Shown: positions 24,097 through 33,856 of the stretch, piece by piece
Layout of the letters: the number at the start of each line of letters is the position of its first letter
How positions within the stretch are numbered: the first letter of the stretch is position 1
NCBI GenBank assembly: GCA_963743575.1
Contig: CAVUQC010000008.1
Location: forward strand, 49,966 to 113,965
Source: DASUPK01 sp963743575
GTDB lineage: Bacteria > Actinomycetota > Thermoleophilia > Solirubrobacterales > 70-9
Direction of reading: 5' to 3'
Length of the DNA stretch: 64,000 nt
Position numbers and translations under genes: made by a program
Notes under the pieces: model-generated
Told to the model about the DNA's origin: nothing
The model's database searches: none
What the model saw: only the letters and a program-made list of their open reading frames with translations

Positions 24097-25989
24097 TCAC
24101 TCGTGCGTACCGCCCTGCCCAGCCGAGCTCGAGCTGGCGGCCGGCGTGATCGGCAGGTGGAAGTAGTGCTCGAGGATGCGTGCGGCGACCGGGGCGGCGG
24201 TGTCTGCGCCGAACCCACCCCGTTCGAGGGTGACCGCGACCACGATCTGCGGGTTCTTGGCCGGCGCCAGGACGATGTACCAGGATTGGTCGGCCTGGTT
24301 CGGGCGCTGCGCCGTACCGGTCTTCCCGGCGACCTCGAACGGGAAATGCCCGAAGACCGGATAGGAGGTTCCACCCGGCTCCGTGGCGGCTCGCGTCAGC
24401 CCGGTCATGATCGTGTCCCTGGTCGTGGGCGAGATGTCCAGATGGCGCCTTGCCCCGGGTCGGATCTCCTCGATCACCCGGCCGGTGCCGCTCTCCACGT
24501 CGTTGCCGAGATGGGGCGTCACGACCGTCCCGCCGTTGCCGAGGGCCGCGTAGGCGACCGCCATCTGCAGCGGGTCGGCCTCCAGGTCGCCCTGGCCGAC
24601 GGCGAGGTTGATGTTGTCGCCGACCGTCCAGGGGCGATCGGTGAGGTGCTCGTGGTAGAGCCGGTTGCGCCAGGCCGGGTCCGGGATCAGCCCGTCGACC
24701 TCGGCCGGGAGGTCGATCCCCGTCTTCTCTCCGAGGCCGTAGTTGCGCGCCCAGTCCTGGATCATGCCGCCGCCCTTGGAGGCCTTGGCCTTCATGCCCA
24801 GGTTGTAGAAGTAGATGTCCGAGGAGACCTTGAGCGCATCGCTCATGTCGACCGGCCCGTTGATCGCATGTCCTGCGTTGTGCAGGACCTGGTTGTTATC
24901 GATCCTGAGCGAGCCGGTGTCGTTGAAGATCGTGTTCGGCGAGATCAGGTGGTCCTGCAGCGCGGCCGTCGCGGTGATCGGCTTGAAGGTGGAGCCCGTG
25001 GGATAAAGACCCTGGATCGCCCGGTTCGCGAGCGGGGCGTCGGTCTTCCTGGAGGTGAGCGCGTGGTACTGGCTCTGGGTGATCGGGTGGGTGAAGATCG
25101 ACGGGTCGAAGGTCGGCGCCGATCCCATCGCCAGGACGTCGCCGCTGTGCACGTTCATGGCGACGAAGGCCCCCGGGAGGCCGAAGGAGTCGAGTGCGCT
25201 CTCACCGTAGCTCTGCAGGCCCTGGTCGATCGTCAGCCTGACGTCGTCGCCGGCCTGGGCGGGTCGGCCGCTGAGCTGCTCGGTCGGGCGGCCGAGGGCG
25301 TCGACCTGGAGGCGATCGGTTCCGGCCCTGCCGCGCAGGAAGCGGTCGTACTCGTACTCGATGCCCGACTGGCCGACCGTGTCCCCCTGGCTGAGGCCCG
25401 CGTAGCGCGGCTCCTTGAGCTGCTGGGCTGTCACCTCGCCGACGTTGCCGAAGAGGTGGGCGCCGACGTCGCCATCCTTGTACTCGCGGGTGAAGACCCG
25501 CTGGACGCTGACTCCGGGGAAGCTCGACTGGTTCTCCCGCAGGTAATAGACCTTGTTGACCCCCAGCCCCTTCTTGACGACCACCGGGCCGCCAGGCGCG
25601 GCTCGCTCGGGATTCTGCAGCGCCTTGTGGAGCTCGACCCGCGTCATGCCCGTGACCATCGCGAGCTGATGCATCTCCCGCGAGCGGGTCGGACCGGGAT
25701 CGGGAAGGTCCTCGGGGCTCACCTCGATGGCGAGCTCGGTCCGGTTCGCGACCATCACCTTTCCGTTGCGGTCGAGGATGTCGCCGCGCGGCGCCTGGAC
25801 ACGGACCTCGCGGATCCGGTTGTCGTTGGCCTGGGTCCGATACTTGTCGCCGGAGAGGATCTGGACGTACCAGAGGCGCAGGAACAGCACGGCGAAGATC
25901 GCCACGGCGAGGCCGGTGATGATCGAGATCCGCAGGGCCAGAGGCGAGGTGCGCCTCTCCGGCTCCGACTCTGGTGTGCGCCTGTACAT
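24097..25989 (-). CDS. mrdA: Penicillin-binding protein 2 (elongation transpeptidase), first copy
   Basis: 630-residue class B PBP. Start ATG 25989 (MYRRTPESEPERR) follows mreD by seven bases. One N-terminal anchor helix (ISIITGLAVAIFAVLFLRLWYVQIL) is followed by the dimerisation domain and the transpeptidase with active-site serine in YPTGSTFKPI (SxxK), then SSDIYFYNLG (SxD) and VAGKTGTAQ (KTG). It crosslinks peptidoglycan together with RodA. The same gene type occurs again at 28.7-30.6 kb. Confidence 0.95.
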   Translation of the reverse strand: MYRRTPESEPERRTSPLALRISIITGLAVAIFAVLFLRLWYVQILSGDKYRTQANDNRIREVRVQAPRGDILDRNGKVMVANRTELAIEVSPEDLPDPGPTRSREMHQLAMVTGMTRVELHKALQNPERAAPGGPVVVKKGLGVNKVYYLRENQSSFPGVSVQRVFTREYKDGDVGAHLFGNVGEVTAQQLKEPRYAGLSQGDTVGQSGIEYEYDRFLRGRAGTDRLQVDALGRPTEQLSGRPAQAGDDVRLTIDQGLQSYGESALDSFGLPGAFVAMNVHSGDVLAMGSAPTFDPSIFTHPITQSQYHALTSRKTDAPLANRAIQGLYPTGSTFKPITATAALQDHLISPNTIFNDTGSLRIDNNQVLHNAGHAINGPVDMSDALKVSSDIYFYNLGMKAKASKGGGMIQDWARNYGLGEKTGIDLPAEVDGLIPDPAWRNRLYHEHLTDRPWTVGDNINLAVGQGDLEADPLQMAVAYAALGNGGTVVTPHLGNDVESGTGRVIEEIRPGARRHLDISPTTRDTIMTGLTRAATEPGGTSYPVFGHFPFEVAGKTGTAQRPNQADQSWYIVLAPAKNPQIVVAVTLERGGFGADTAAPVAARILEHYFHLPITPAASSSSAGQGGTHE

Positions 25990-25996
25990 CACGGCT

Positions 25997-26548
25997 CTAG
26001 GGCTCCACGGGCCGCGGCGCGGTCGTGCGCCTGGCCGCCTTCCGCTCATCGACGAGCGCGGAGCGCACCACCAGTCTGACGAGAAGTAGGACGGGAATCG
26101 CGAGAAGCGCTCCGATCAGGCTCTTGATCACCGCATCACGCACGACAATCGCGCTGACGTTGGCGTCGATCCCGGTGCCGACCTGGATCGCGGCGATCAC
26201 CAGGGCCCCCAGCAGGGTGAGCGCTCCGCCAAGCAGCGGCACGGCGCCGCGGGTCGGGCGCCCGACCGTCTCGCGGTAGCGGCCGGCCACGTAGCCGACG
26301 GAGAGCAGGGTCAGGGCGAACCCGCCGAGCGTCTGGAGCAGAAGGCAGTCGATCAGCAAGCCCATCGAGAACCCGACCACGGCGCCGGTGAGGCTGCCGC
26401 CGAGGACGCCGATCGAGAAGACCACGAGCAGCGCCACGTCCGGGCTCGATCCGAAGACGTCCATCTTGGAGAAGCAGACGACCTGGGCGATGGCGATGAA
26501 CCCGCAGAGGGCGACGAGCCGGGCGATGGTCCCGGGGGTCAGGATCAC
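25997..26548 (-). CDS. mreD: Rod-shape protein MreD
   Basis: 183-residue integral membrane protein with about five helices: IARLVALCGFIAIAQVV, VALLVVFSIGVLGGSLTGAVVGFSMG, LLGGALTLLGALVIAAIQV. The family shows low sequence conservation; it is identified by size, hydrophobicity and position directly after mreC, with which it overlaps by four bases (ATGA). It helps scaffold the elongation complex at the membrane. Confidence 0.88.
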   Translation of the reverse strand: MILTPGTIARLVALCGFIAIAQVVCFSKMDVFGSSPDVALLVVFSIGVLGGSLTGAVVGFSMGLLIDCLLLQTLGGFALTLLSVGYVAGRYRETVGRPTRGAVPLLGGALTLLGALVIAAIQVGTGIDANVSAIVVRDAVIKSLIGALLAIPVLLLVRLVVRSALVDERKAARRTTAPRPVEP

Positions 26549-27414
26549 TTGGAGCCTCCGCTGTGCGTGGTCAGAACCTTGACGAAGTCCATGTCGCGAA
26601 GGTCGGCGAACGGCGCGAGGTGAACCCGCTGGTAGGCCTGCTGCTCCTCGACCGTCGCCTGCGTGATGTGGCCGATCGGGATTCCCGGCGGGAAGATCGA
26701 GCCGAGGGTGCCCGTGGAGAAGCCCGCGGTGACCACCATCTGCCCCTCGGCGATGTGCGAGCCGCGCTCCAAGAAGTCGAGCTGGAGGTCGTTCGGATTG
26801 CCGACGTTGGGCTCGACCACACCGGTTGCCCCGCTGGGTTGGACGCGCGCTGTGACGGCGCTGTCGGCGTCGGTGATCAGCGTCACCTGGGCGGTGTTCG
26901 AAGTGGTCTGCGTGACCTTGCCCGCGAGGCCCTGTGCGGCGACCACCGGATCGTCGATCCGGATGCCGTCGCCCGAGCCGTGATCGATCGTCACCGTCGA
27001 GTACCAGACCGTCGGCGAGCGGCCGACGACCCGAGCGGTCACCGGCGTCGTCCCGTCAGGAACGATCCCGCCGCTGGTCAGCTCGTTGAGAGCGCTCAGC
27101 TCCTTCGCCTCGGACTGCTGGGTCTGCTGGCGGGCGAGCTGGTTGCGCAAGGACGCCACCTGGTCCTCGAGCCGTGCCTTGTCGCCCCGCGCGTCGAAGG
27201 TCTCGTGGAACCAGTTGACCAGATCGCGCACCGGCTTGAGAGCGCGGTCCGTCACGCTCGTGACGGGCGAGAAGATGGTCGAGACGACGTTCTCCGCGCC
27301 ATGCAGCGGCCCACCGGAGCTTCCCTCGCGGTAATAGAGGCTGAGCAGTGTCAGTGAGGCGGCGACGAGCAGCAACAGCACCGCCCGTCGACGGCGCACC
27401 TGCTTGCGGTACAT
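26545..27414 (-). CDS. mreC: Rod-shape protein MreC
   Basis: 289 residues: an N-terminal membrane helix (AVLLLLVAASLTLLSLYY), a coiled coil at about 70-105 (LEDQVASLRNQLARQQTQQSEAKEL) and two beta-barrel modules with ARVVGRSPTVWYSTVTIDHGSGDGI and VVAAQGLAGKVTQTT. MreC is an extracytoplasmic scaffold that activates PBP2-RodA. It is separated from mreB by a whole PBP2-RodA cassette, which is unusual. Confidence 0.94.
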   Translation of the reverse strand: MYRKQVRRRRAVLLLLVAASLTLLSLYYREGSSGGPLHGAENVVSTIFSPVTSVTDRALKPVRDLVNWFHETFDARGDKARLEDQVASLRNQLARQQTQQSEAKELSALNELTSGGIVPDGTTPVTARVVGRSPTVWYSTVTIDHGSGDGIRIDDPVVAAQGLAGKVTQTTSNTAQVTLITDADSAVTARVQPSGATGVVEPNVGNPNDLQLDFLERGSHIAEGQMVVTAGFSTGTLGSIFPPGIPIGHITQATVEEQQAYQRVHLAPFADLRDMDFVKVLTTHSGGSK

Positions 27415-27441
27415 GAATTCCTAGCTCTCAAGTTCTTTTAG

Positions 27442-27465
27442 GCAGGCCCCGGACCGGGTGCCTGC
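27442..27465 (-). terminator. Imperfect GC stem-loop between rodA copy 2 and mreC
   Basis: GCAGGC-CCGG pairs with CCGG-GCCTGC with a small bulge. It lies in the 115-base gap that follows rodA copy 2 and precedes mreC. No T-run follows on the minus strand. It could separate mreB-pbp2-rodA from mreC-mreD-pbp2-rodA transcripts. Confidence 0.4.
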
Positions 27466-27529
27466 GCCCCACGCATTTGTAGCGCCTTGCTTCAACGACA
27501 CTGAAAGAGTTCCCCCTACCTGCATATCT

Positions 27530-28696
27530 CTACATATCGCGGGCATCGGCGTGGATCGCCTGCAGGACGCCGAGCGCCAGAAATGTGCCCAGCACCGAGG
27601 AGCCGCCGTAGCTCATCAGGGGGAGCGTGATCCCCGTGACGGGCATCAACCCGAGGTTCATCCCGACGTTGACGATCACCTGGAAGGCGAGCATCGCCAC
27701 CACCCCGGCCGCGATCATCGTCCCGTAGAAGCTCCGCGCGATCCGCATCACCCTGATCGCCCGCCAGAACAGGACCGCGTAGAGCATGACGACGAAGGCG
27801 GCGCCGAGGAACCCGAAGCGCTCGCCGATCACGGCGTAGATGAAGTCGGTGTGGCGCTCCGGCAGGAACAGAAGCTCCGTCTGGGTGGCGTCGTTCCCGC
27901 GCCCCACCTCCTCTCCGGAGCCGACGGCGATGATGGCCTGATTCACCTGATAGCTGGCGTCGCTCGGATCGTCGCTTGGGTGCAGGAAGGCGGTGAGCCG
28001 ATCCTGCTGGTAGCCGTGGAGGAAGTGGACGCCCGCGGCCGACCCGGCCGCGTAGACGCCGGCACCGATGAGCACGACGGCCGCGCCGATTGCGGCGAAA
28101 TGCTGCCAGGGGATGCCGGCGACGAACAGGATCGTGAGCGCGATCGCCACCAGCACGATCCCGGTCCCCAGATCGGGTTGCAGGAAGACCAGCCCCGCCG
28201 GCGCCAACCCGAGCGCCAGCATGACGAGGGTCTGTCGGAGGCCGAATGGCCGCCTCACGCGTTCGAAGACGAACGCGGCGAGGGAGACGCAGAGCAGGAC
28301 CTTGGCGAGCTCGGAGGGCTCGAACTGGAAGAACGGCAGGTCGATCCAGCGGTTCGATCCCCGCACCGCCGTTCCCACCAGGAGGACCAACGCGATCGAG
28401 CCGACCATCGCCGCGTAGATCGTCACGCGCAGATCGCGGAGGCGCGTGTAGTCGATCCGGGCGACGGCGACCATCAGGGCGATTCCCAGGACGGCGTACA
28501 GGCTCTGGCGCTCGACGAAGAAGAACGGCCGGCCGGCGATCTCGTCCCGGGTGGACGTCGCGAGGGTGAAGACGCTGAAGGCGATCAGGCCGACGGCGGC
28601 GCCCGCCAGCACGCCGTCCATCGGGCGCAGGCTGAGCCATGCGGCGGCCCGCGAGCGCCGCGGCGCGATGGTGAGCGATGGCTTGGCGGCTTCCAT
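27530..28696 (-). CDS. rodA: Peptidoglycan glycosyltransferase RodA, second copy
   Basis: 388-residue SEDS protein. Start ATG 28696 overlaps the stop of the upstream PBP2 (TGATG), which overrides a much longer open frame. It shares with the other copy LPFFQFEPSELAKVLL, LQPDLGTGIVLVAI, HGYQQDRLTAFLHPSDDPSDASYQ and LPERHTDFIYAVIGERFGFLG, and ends shortly after SYGGSSVLGTFLALG. The close similarity, including the MEAA start, points to tandem duplication of a PBP2-RodA unit. Confidence 0.95.
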   Translation of the reverse strand: MEAAKPSLTIAPRRSRAAAWLSLRPMDGVLAGAAVGLIAFSVFTLATSTRDEIAGRPFFFVERQSLYAVLGIALMVAVARIDYTRLRDLRVTIYAAMVGSIALVLLVGTAVRGSNRWIDLPFFQFEPSELAKVLLCVSLAAFVFERVRRPFGLRQTLVMLALGLAPAGLVFLQPDLGTGIVLVAIALTILFVAGIPWQHFAAIGAAVVLIGAGVYAAGSAAGVHFLHGYQQDRLTAFLHPSDDPSDASYQVNQAIIAVGSGEEVGRGNDATQTELLFLPERHTDFIYAVIGERFGFLGAAFVVMLYAVLFWRAIRVMRIARSFYGTMIAAGVVAMLAFQVIVNVGMNLGLMPVTGITLPLMSYGGSSVLGTFLALGVLQAIHADARDM

Positions 28697-30585
28697 CAGC
28701 CCGGGCCTGCGGCATGGGCGCCGGCGCTGTCGACGCCCCCACCCTGTTGGTTGAAGTAGCGCTCGAGGATCGCGCGGGCCATCGGCGCGGCCGTCTCGGC
28801 CCCGAACCCGCCGCGCTCCACGGTCACGGTGACAACGATCTGGGGGTTGGGATATGGCGCGATGACGCTGTACCAGGACTGGTCCTGCTGGCCCTGGCGC
28901 TCGGCCGTGCCGGTCTTGCCGGCAACCGGAATGGGGAAGCTGCCCATGACCGGGTACGAAGTGCCGCCCGGCTCGTCGGCGGCGCGATGCAGGCCGTCGA
29001 GGATCACGTTCCGCGTCTCGCTCGAGATGTGGAGGTGTCGCTGTGGCGCTGGATCGATCTTCCTGACGGTCCGGCCCTGGAGGTTCACGATGGTGCCTCC
29101 GACGTGCGGCCGGACGAGGGTGCCGCCGTTGGCCAGCGCGGCGTACGCTCGAGCCAGCTGCAGCGGGGTGACCATCACATCGCCTTGGCCGACGGCGAGG
29201 TTCACATTGTCCCCCTGATTCCATGGCCTGTCGATGTAAGGGTTCTTGTGACTGCGGTACACGCGGTTGCGCCAGGCCGGCGTCGGGATCAGGCCGGCGG
29301 TGGCGTCGGGGAGGTCGACCTGCGGCTTGCGGCCGAGGCCGTACTTGAATGCCCAGTCCTGAATCTGGCCACCGTTGCCGCTCGCAGAGGCGTGCAGCCC
29401 GAGGTTGAAGAAGTAGACGTCCGAGGAGACCTGGAGCGCCGTGCGCATGTCGATCGGCCCATTGGCGGCCCCACCGGCGTTGTGGACCACCAGACCGCCG
29501 ACGTCGAGCGAGCCCGTGTCGTCGAAGATCGTGCTCGGGGTGATCAGACCGTCTTCGAGCGCAGCCGTGGCGGTGATCGGCTTGAACGCAGATCCGGTCG
29601 GGTAACCCCCCTGGTCCGCACGGTCCACCAGTGGGTCGCCGGAACGGTTGCCGAAGGCGTCGTACTGGGCCTTGGTGTGAGGCTGGGTGTAGAAGGACGG
29701 GTCGAAGGTGGGATAGGAGCCCATTCCCAGGATCCCCCCTGTATGGACGTTCATGGCCACGAACGCTCCGGGGAGACCCTTGGCGCGCAGCGCGGCTTCG
29801 CCGGTCTCCTGAATGCCCGAGTCCAAGGTCAGCCTGAGGTTGTCGCCCGCCTGCGCGGCCCGGCGGCCGAGGGTGCCTCGCGGACGCCCGAGCGCGTCGA
29901 CCTGAATCCGCTCGGCCCCTGCGGTGCCGCGGAGGAACTTGTCGTAGGTGTATTCGACGCCCGCCTGGCCGATGATGTCGCCTGGCTTGAGCGTCCCGTA
30001 CTGAGGCCGGGTCAGCTGATGCGGGCTGATCTGGCCGACCTGGCCCAGGAGGTGGGCCGCGAGCGACCCGTCCGGGTACTTGCGGACATAGGTCCGCTCG
30101 ACGCTCACGCCGGGAAAGCTCTCCTTGTTTTCGAGGAAGTAGAAAAGGAGCCGCCGGTCGAGGCCCTGCTTCAGGACGACCGGATAGCCGGCGTACTGCG
30201 GGGTCGCTTGGACCCGGCTGCGGATCTCTCGCTGGGAGAGTCCCAGGAGACCACCCAGCTTGGCCAGCTCATGCCCCCGATCGCCGCGGTCAGTCGGCAG
30301 ATCGGAGGGTCGAAGCTGGAGGGTCATCACCGTGCGGTTCTCGACCAGGACTCGGCCGTTGCGGTCGAGGATCTCGCCACGCGGAGGATGCACCCGGACG
30401 TCGAGCACGCCGTGGTCCTGCGCGAGAGCCCGGTAGTGCTGGCCGTCGAGCACCTGGAGCGACCAGAGCCGCAGCAGGACGGTGGCGACCGCCGCGATCA
30501 GGAGAGCGGTGAGGACGGCGATGCGGACGTTCAGGCGGCCATTGAGGCGGGGCGGGAGGTCCTCGGGGCGTTGCAGGAGGTACAT
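28696..30585 (-). CDS. mrdA: Penicillin-binding protein 2 (elongation transpeptidase), second copy
   Basis: 629 residues, ATG 30585, 25 bases after mreB. The N-terminal anchor is VLTALLIAAVATVLLRLWSLQVL. Transpeptidase motifs are YPTGSAFKPI (SxxK), SSDVYFFNLG (SxD) and VAGKTGTAE (KTG). The sequence parallels the first copy along its whole length but differs at many positions, so the duplication is not recent. It is translationally coupled to RodA copy 2. Confidence 0.95.
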   Translation of the reverse strand: MYLLQRPEDLPPRLNGRLNVRIAVLTALLIAAVATVLLRLWSLQVLDGQHYRALAQDHGVLDVRVHPPRGEILDRNGRVLVENRTVMTLQLRPSDLPTDRGDRGHELAKLGGLLGLSQREIRSRVQATPQYAGYPVVLKQGLDRRLLFYFLENKESFPGVSVERTYVRKYPDGSLAAHLLGQVGQISPHQLTRPQYGTLKPGDIIGQAGVEYTYDKFLRGTAGAERIQVDALGRPRGTLGRRAAQAGDNLRLTLDSGIQETGEAALRAKGLPGAFVAMNVHTGGILGMGSYPTFDPSFYTQPHTKAQYDAFGNRSGDPLVDRADQGGYPTGSAFKPITATAALEDGLITPSTIFDDTGSLDVGGLVVHNAGGAANGPIDMRTALQVSSDVYFFNLGLHASASGNGGQIQDWAFKYGLGRKPQVDLPDATAGLIPTPAWRNRVYRSHKNPYIDRPWNQGDNVNLAVGQGDVMVTPLQLARAYAALANGGTLVRPHVGGTIVNLQGRTVRKIDPAPQRHLHISSETRNVILDGLHRAADEPGGTSYPVMGSFPIPVAGKTGTAERQGQQDQSWYSVIAPYPNPQIVVTVTVERGGFGAETAAPMARAILERYFNQQGGGVDSAGAHAAGPG

Positions 30586-30610
30586 GGCCGCGTTCCCCCT
30601 TCAGCCTGCC

Positions 30611-31651
<1,041 letters not shown>

Positions 31652-31737
31652 CGTCAGGACGAAATATGAGCAATCGCTCGCAGCCTACCGGCTCGCCCTA
31701 AATGCCCAAAATGCCCGGAAACGGAGCTGGTGGCAGA

Positions 31738-31812
31738 ACGGCTTCGCCATCAGATCGCGGCCACGAGCGCCCGCCCACCACAAGTCGCGGCGGCTTTGCC
31801 GCCGCTCGGAAT
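31738..31812. repeat. Dispersed intergenic repeat, copy A
   Basis: Begins ACGGCTTCGCCATCAGATCGCGGCCAC, contains CAAGTCGC and ends at GGGCTGGTGGCCGCC. It matches the copy beside clpX in both halves. It abuts the 3' end of maf, so the last maf codons are repeat-derived. Confidence 0.75.
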
Positions 31813-32408
31813 TACTGCGGGCTGGTGGCCGCCAGTTCCGGCGCGAGCTTCAGCAGCAGCCGGATCGGCAGGCCGATCACGTTGGAGACATCGCCCTCGA
31901 CCCGGTCGACGAGCGTCGAGCCCAAACCCTGCACGGCATAGCCGCCGGCCCGGCCTCGCCACTCCTCGCTCGCCAGGTAGCGGTCGATCAGCTCGGGGCC
32001 GAGCTGGTCGAAGGTGACGCGGCAGGACTCGACTCCGGTCCGGACGACCGCCTCGCCGTCGACCCAGTCGGGTCCGATCAGTGCGAGGGCGCCGAGGACC
32101 TCATGGGAGCGGCCAGAGAGCGTCTCGAGGCACCAGCGCGCCTCGCCCTCGAAGGCGGGCTGTCCGACGACGCGCCCGTCCACGACGACCTCCGTGTCCC
32201 CCGCGATCACCATGGTTCCCTCCCGCCGCCGAGCTGCCACCGCCCGGCCCTTGGCGAGAGCGTTGGACAGCACCACCTCGCGCGGCTCGCCCTCGCTCGT
32301 CTCCTCGACGTCGGGGGGGATCGCGGTGAAGGTCAGCCCCATCGAGGAGAGCAGCGACTTCCGCTGGGGAGACTTGGACGCGAGGATGATTCGCTTGGGC
32401 GCCGTCAC
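31812..32408 (-). CDS. maf: Maf-type nucleoside triphosphate pyrophosphatase
   Basis: 198 residues. Signature N-terminus is RIILASKSPQRKSLLSSMGLTF; IAGDTEVVVDGRVVGQP and GGYAVQGLGSTLVDRVEGDVSNVIGLP follow. Maf proteins hydrolyse non-canonical or modified dNTPs/NTPs and have been linked to septum control. It lies between ndk and mreB as in related genomes. The C-terminal residues AATSPQ are encoded by the edge of a dispersed repeat copy. Confidence 0.95.
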   Translation of the reverse strand: MTAPKRIILASKSPQRKSLLSSMGLTFTAIPPDVEETSEGEPREVVLSNALAKGRAVAARRREGTMVIAGDTEVVVDGRVVGQPAFEGEARWCLETLSGRSHEVLGALALIGPDWVDGEAVVRTGVESCRVTFDQLGPELIDRYLASEEWRGRAGGYAVQGLGSTLVDRVEGDVSNVIGLPIRLLLKLAPELAATSPQ

Positions 32409-32438
32409 GCCCGGAGACTACGGCCCCGGTGGCGTGTC

Positions 32439-32849
32439 CTAGATCTCGGTGAACCAGATGCCGATCTCGCGCTCGGCGGACTCAGGCGAGTCGGAGCCGT
32501 GGACGAGATTGAAGGTGACCTCGGTGCCGAACTGGCCGCGGATCGAGCCGGCGTCAGCCTCGACGGGATCGGTGGCGCCGATCACCTGGCGTGCTGCCTT
32601 GACGGCATTCGGCCCCTCCAGCACCATCGCGACCAGCTCACCGCCGGTGATGAACTCGACGAGCTCACCGAAGAACGGCTTGTCCGTGTGCTCCTCGTAG
32701 TGGACGTTGGCGATGTCCTGGTCGGCCCGCATCAGCTTGAGCGCGATCAGGCGGAGCCCCTTGCGCTCGAACCGGGCGATGACCTCGCCGGTGAGGCCGC
32801 GCTCGAATGCGTCGGGTTTGACGAGGATGAGGGTGCGCTCGGTGGCCAC
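32439..32849 (-). CDS. ndk: Nucleoside diphosphate kinase
   Basis: 136 residues, the family norm. ERTLILVKPDAFERGLTGEVIARFERKGL opens the protein. The region around GATDPVEADAGSIRGQFG and the active-site histidine in NLVHGSDSPESAEREI are intact. It equilibrates NTP pools through a phosphohistidine intermediate. Starts at GTG or ATG near 32849; 30 bases lie between it and maf. Confidence 0.97.
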   Translation of the reverse strand: MATERTLILVKPDAFERGLTGEVIARFERKGLRLIALKLMRADQDIANVHYEEHTDKPFFGELVEFITGGELVAMVLEGPNAVKAARQVIGATDPVEADAGSIRGQFGTEVTFNLVHGSDSPESAEREIGIWFTEI

Positions 32850-32963
32850 GGCCGCGGCACCGTAGCGGAATCAGGCGGGATCGCGTTGCGCGGAGATTGA
32901 AAACCGGCGATGGAGGGGCGGGATCGGCCAAAAGCGGCGATGAAGGGGGCGAGATCGCGGCGT

Positions 32964-33002
32964 TTGTCGACTTCGCTCCGGTATGCGGAGCAAACTCGAC
33001 AA
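32964..33002 (+). promoter_or_regulatory. Stem-loop whose loop holds the predicted start codon of the AbiEi/DUF559 gene
   Basis: TTGTCGACTTCGCTCCG (32964-32980) pairs imperfectly with CGGAGCAAACTCGACAA (32986-33002). The inner GCTCCG/CGGAGC stem is perfect and its five-base loop GTATG contains the ATG at 32983. If formed in mRNA it would limit initiation; alternatively it is an operator-like palindrome for the encoded protein. Confidence 0.5.
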
Positions 33003-33834
33003 TCGGGGCCGGGACGGTCTCATCGCCAGGATCGCGGCGAATCAGCATGGCGTGATCACGACTGGCCAGCTCAACGGCGTCGGGATGTCTCGTGGCCGGA
33101 TCGCGGAGCGCGCAACCGCCGGCCGCCTCCACCCTGTTCATCGCGGTGTTTACGCCGTCGGGCACAGCAACCTGAGCGACGAGGGCACGTGGATGGCCGC
33201 CGTCCTGGCGTGTGGCGAGGGGGCCGTCCTCAGTCACGAGAGCGCGGCGCAGCTCTGGGGGATCCGCCGCCGGCACGATGACGCCAGTCCGCCGCCTGTT
33301 CACGTGTCCGTCCTGAGCACCGCCGGCAAGAGCCGCCGCAACGGCATCATCCTCCACCGTTCCTCCACCCTCATCGCTGGTGTTCGAACCCGCCGACACC
33401 GGATCCCGGTGACCACGCCGGGGCGGACCCTCACCGACCTCCGCCCACACCTCTCCCCAGCCCAACTCGCCGCAGCCGTCCCGAAGGCCGAATTCCGTGG
33501 GCTGGTGAATGCCGGGGAGGTGGCGACCGACGGCGCCCGCAGCGAGCTGGAGCAACGCTTCCTAGCCCTCTGCCGCCGCCACCGCCTTCCCCAGCCGGTT
33601 GTGAACGCCAGAGTCGATCGCTACGTCGTGGACTTCCTCTGGCCGAAGCATCGTCTCGTCGCAGAGCTCGACGGCTGGGAATCCCACCGCACCAGGTCGG
33701 CCTTCGAGGACGACCGCACCCGCGACGCTCGCCTCTCGGTGCTGGGCTTTCGGATCCTCCGCTTCACCTGGCGACAGATCGAGAACAACCCGCGCGCGGT
33801 CTCCCGGACGATCCGCTCCCTGCTTCGGGACTAG
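32983..33834 (+). CDS. AbiEi-type antitoxin domain fused to DUF559 endonuclease-like domain
   Basis: 283 residues. Residues 10-90 match the winged-helix AbiEi_4 antitoxin domain (IARIAANQHGVITTGQL, VHRGVYAVGHSNLSDEGTWMAAVLACGEGAVLSHESAAQLWG). Residues about 190-283 match DUF559, a Vsr-like PD-(D/E)XK fold (YVVDFLWPKHRLVAELDGWESH, then FEDDRTRDARLSVLGFRILRFTWRQI). Members are abundant in Actinobacteria, usually as orphans without a toxin, as here. It is probably a DNA-binding or nuclease protein; function unproven. Confidence 0.85.
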   Translation: MRSKLDNRGRDGLIARIAANQHGVITTGQLNGVGMSRGRIAERATAGRLHPVHRGVYAVGHSNLSDEGTWMAAVLACGEGAVLSHESAAQLWGIRRRHDDASPPPVHVSVLSTAGKSRRNGIILHRSSTLIAGVRTRRHRIPVTTPGRTLTDLRPHLSPAQLAAAVPKAEFRGLVNAGEVATDGARSELEQRFLALCRRHRLPQPVVNARVDRYVVDFLWPKHRLVAELDGWESHRTRSAFEDDRTRDARLSVLGFRILRFTWRQIENNPRAVSRTIRSLLRD

Positions 33835-33856
33835 CGGCTGGGACTACAGATCAGGT

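Noticed and set aside
24088..26079. 663-codon plus-strand frame opposite the first PBP2 gene
   Set aside because: Antisense shadow of a strongly conserved gene; no recognisable protein features.
28697..29224. Long N-terminal extension of the second RodA
   Set aside because: It overlaps the PBP2 gene out of frame and is Arg-rich; the TGATG overlap at 28696 gives the proper start.
32983..33834. Complete AbiE-type toxin-antitoxin system
   Set aside because: Only the AbiEi-like/DUF559 protein is present; no AbiEii nucleotidyltransferase toxin gene lies nearby.
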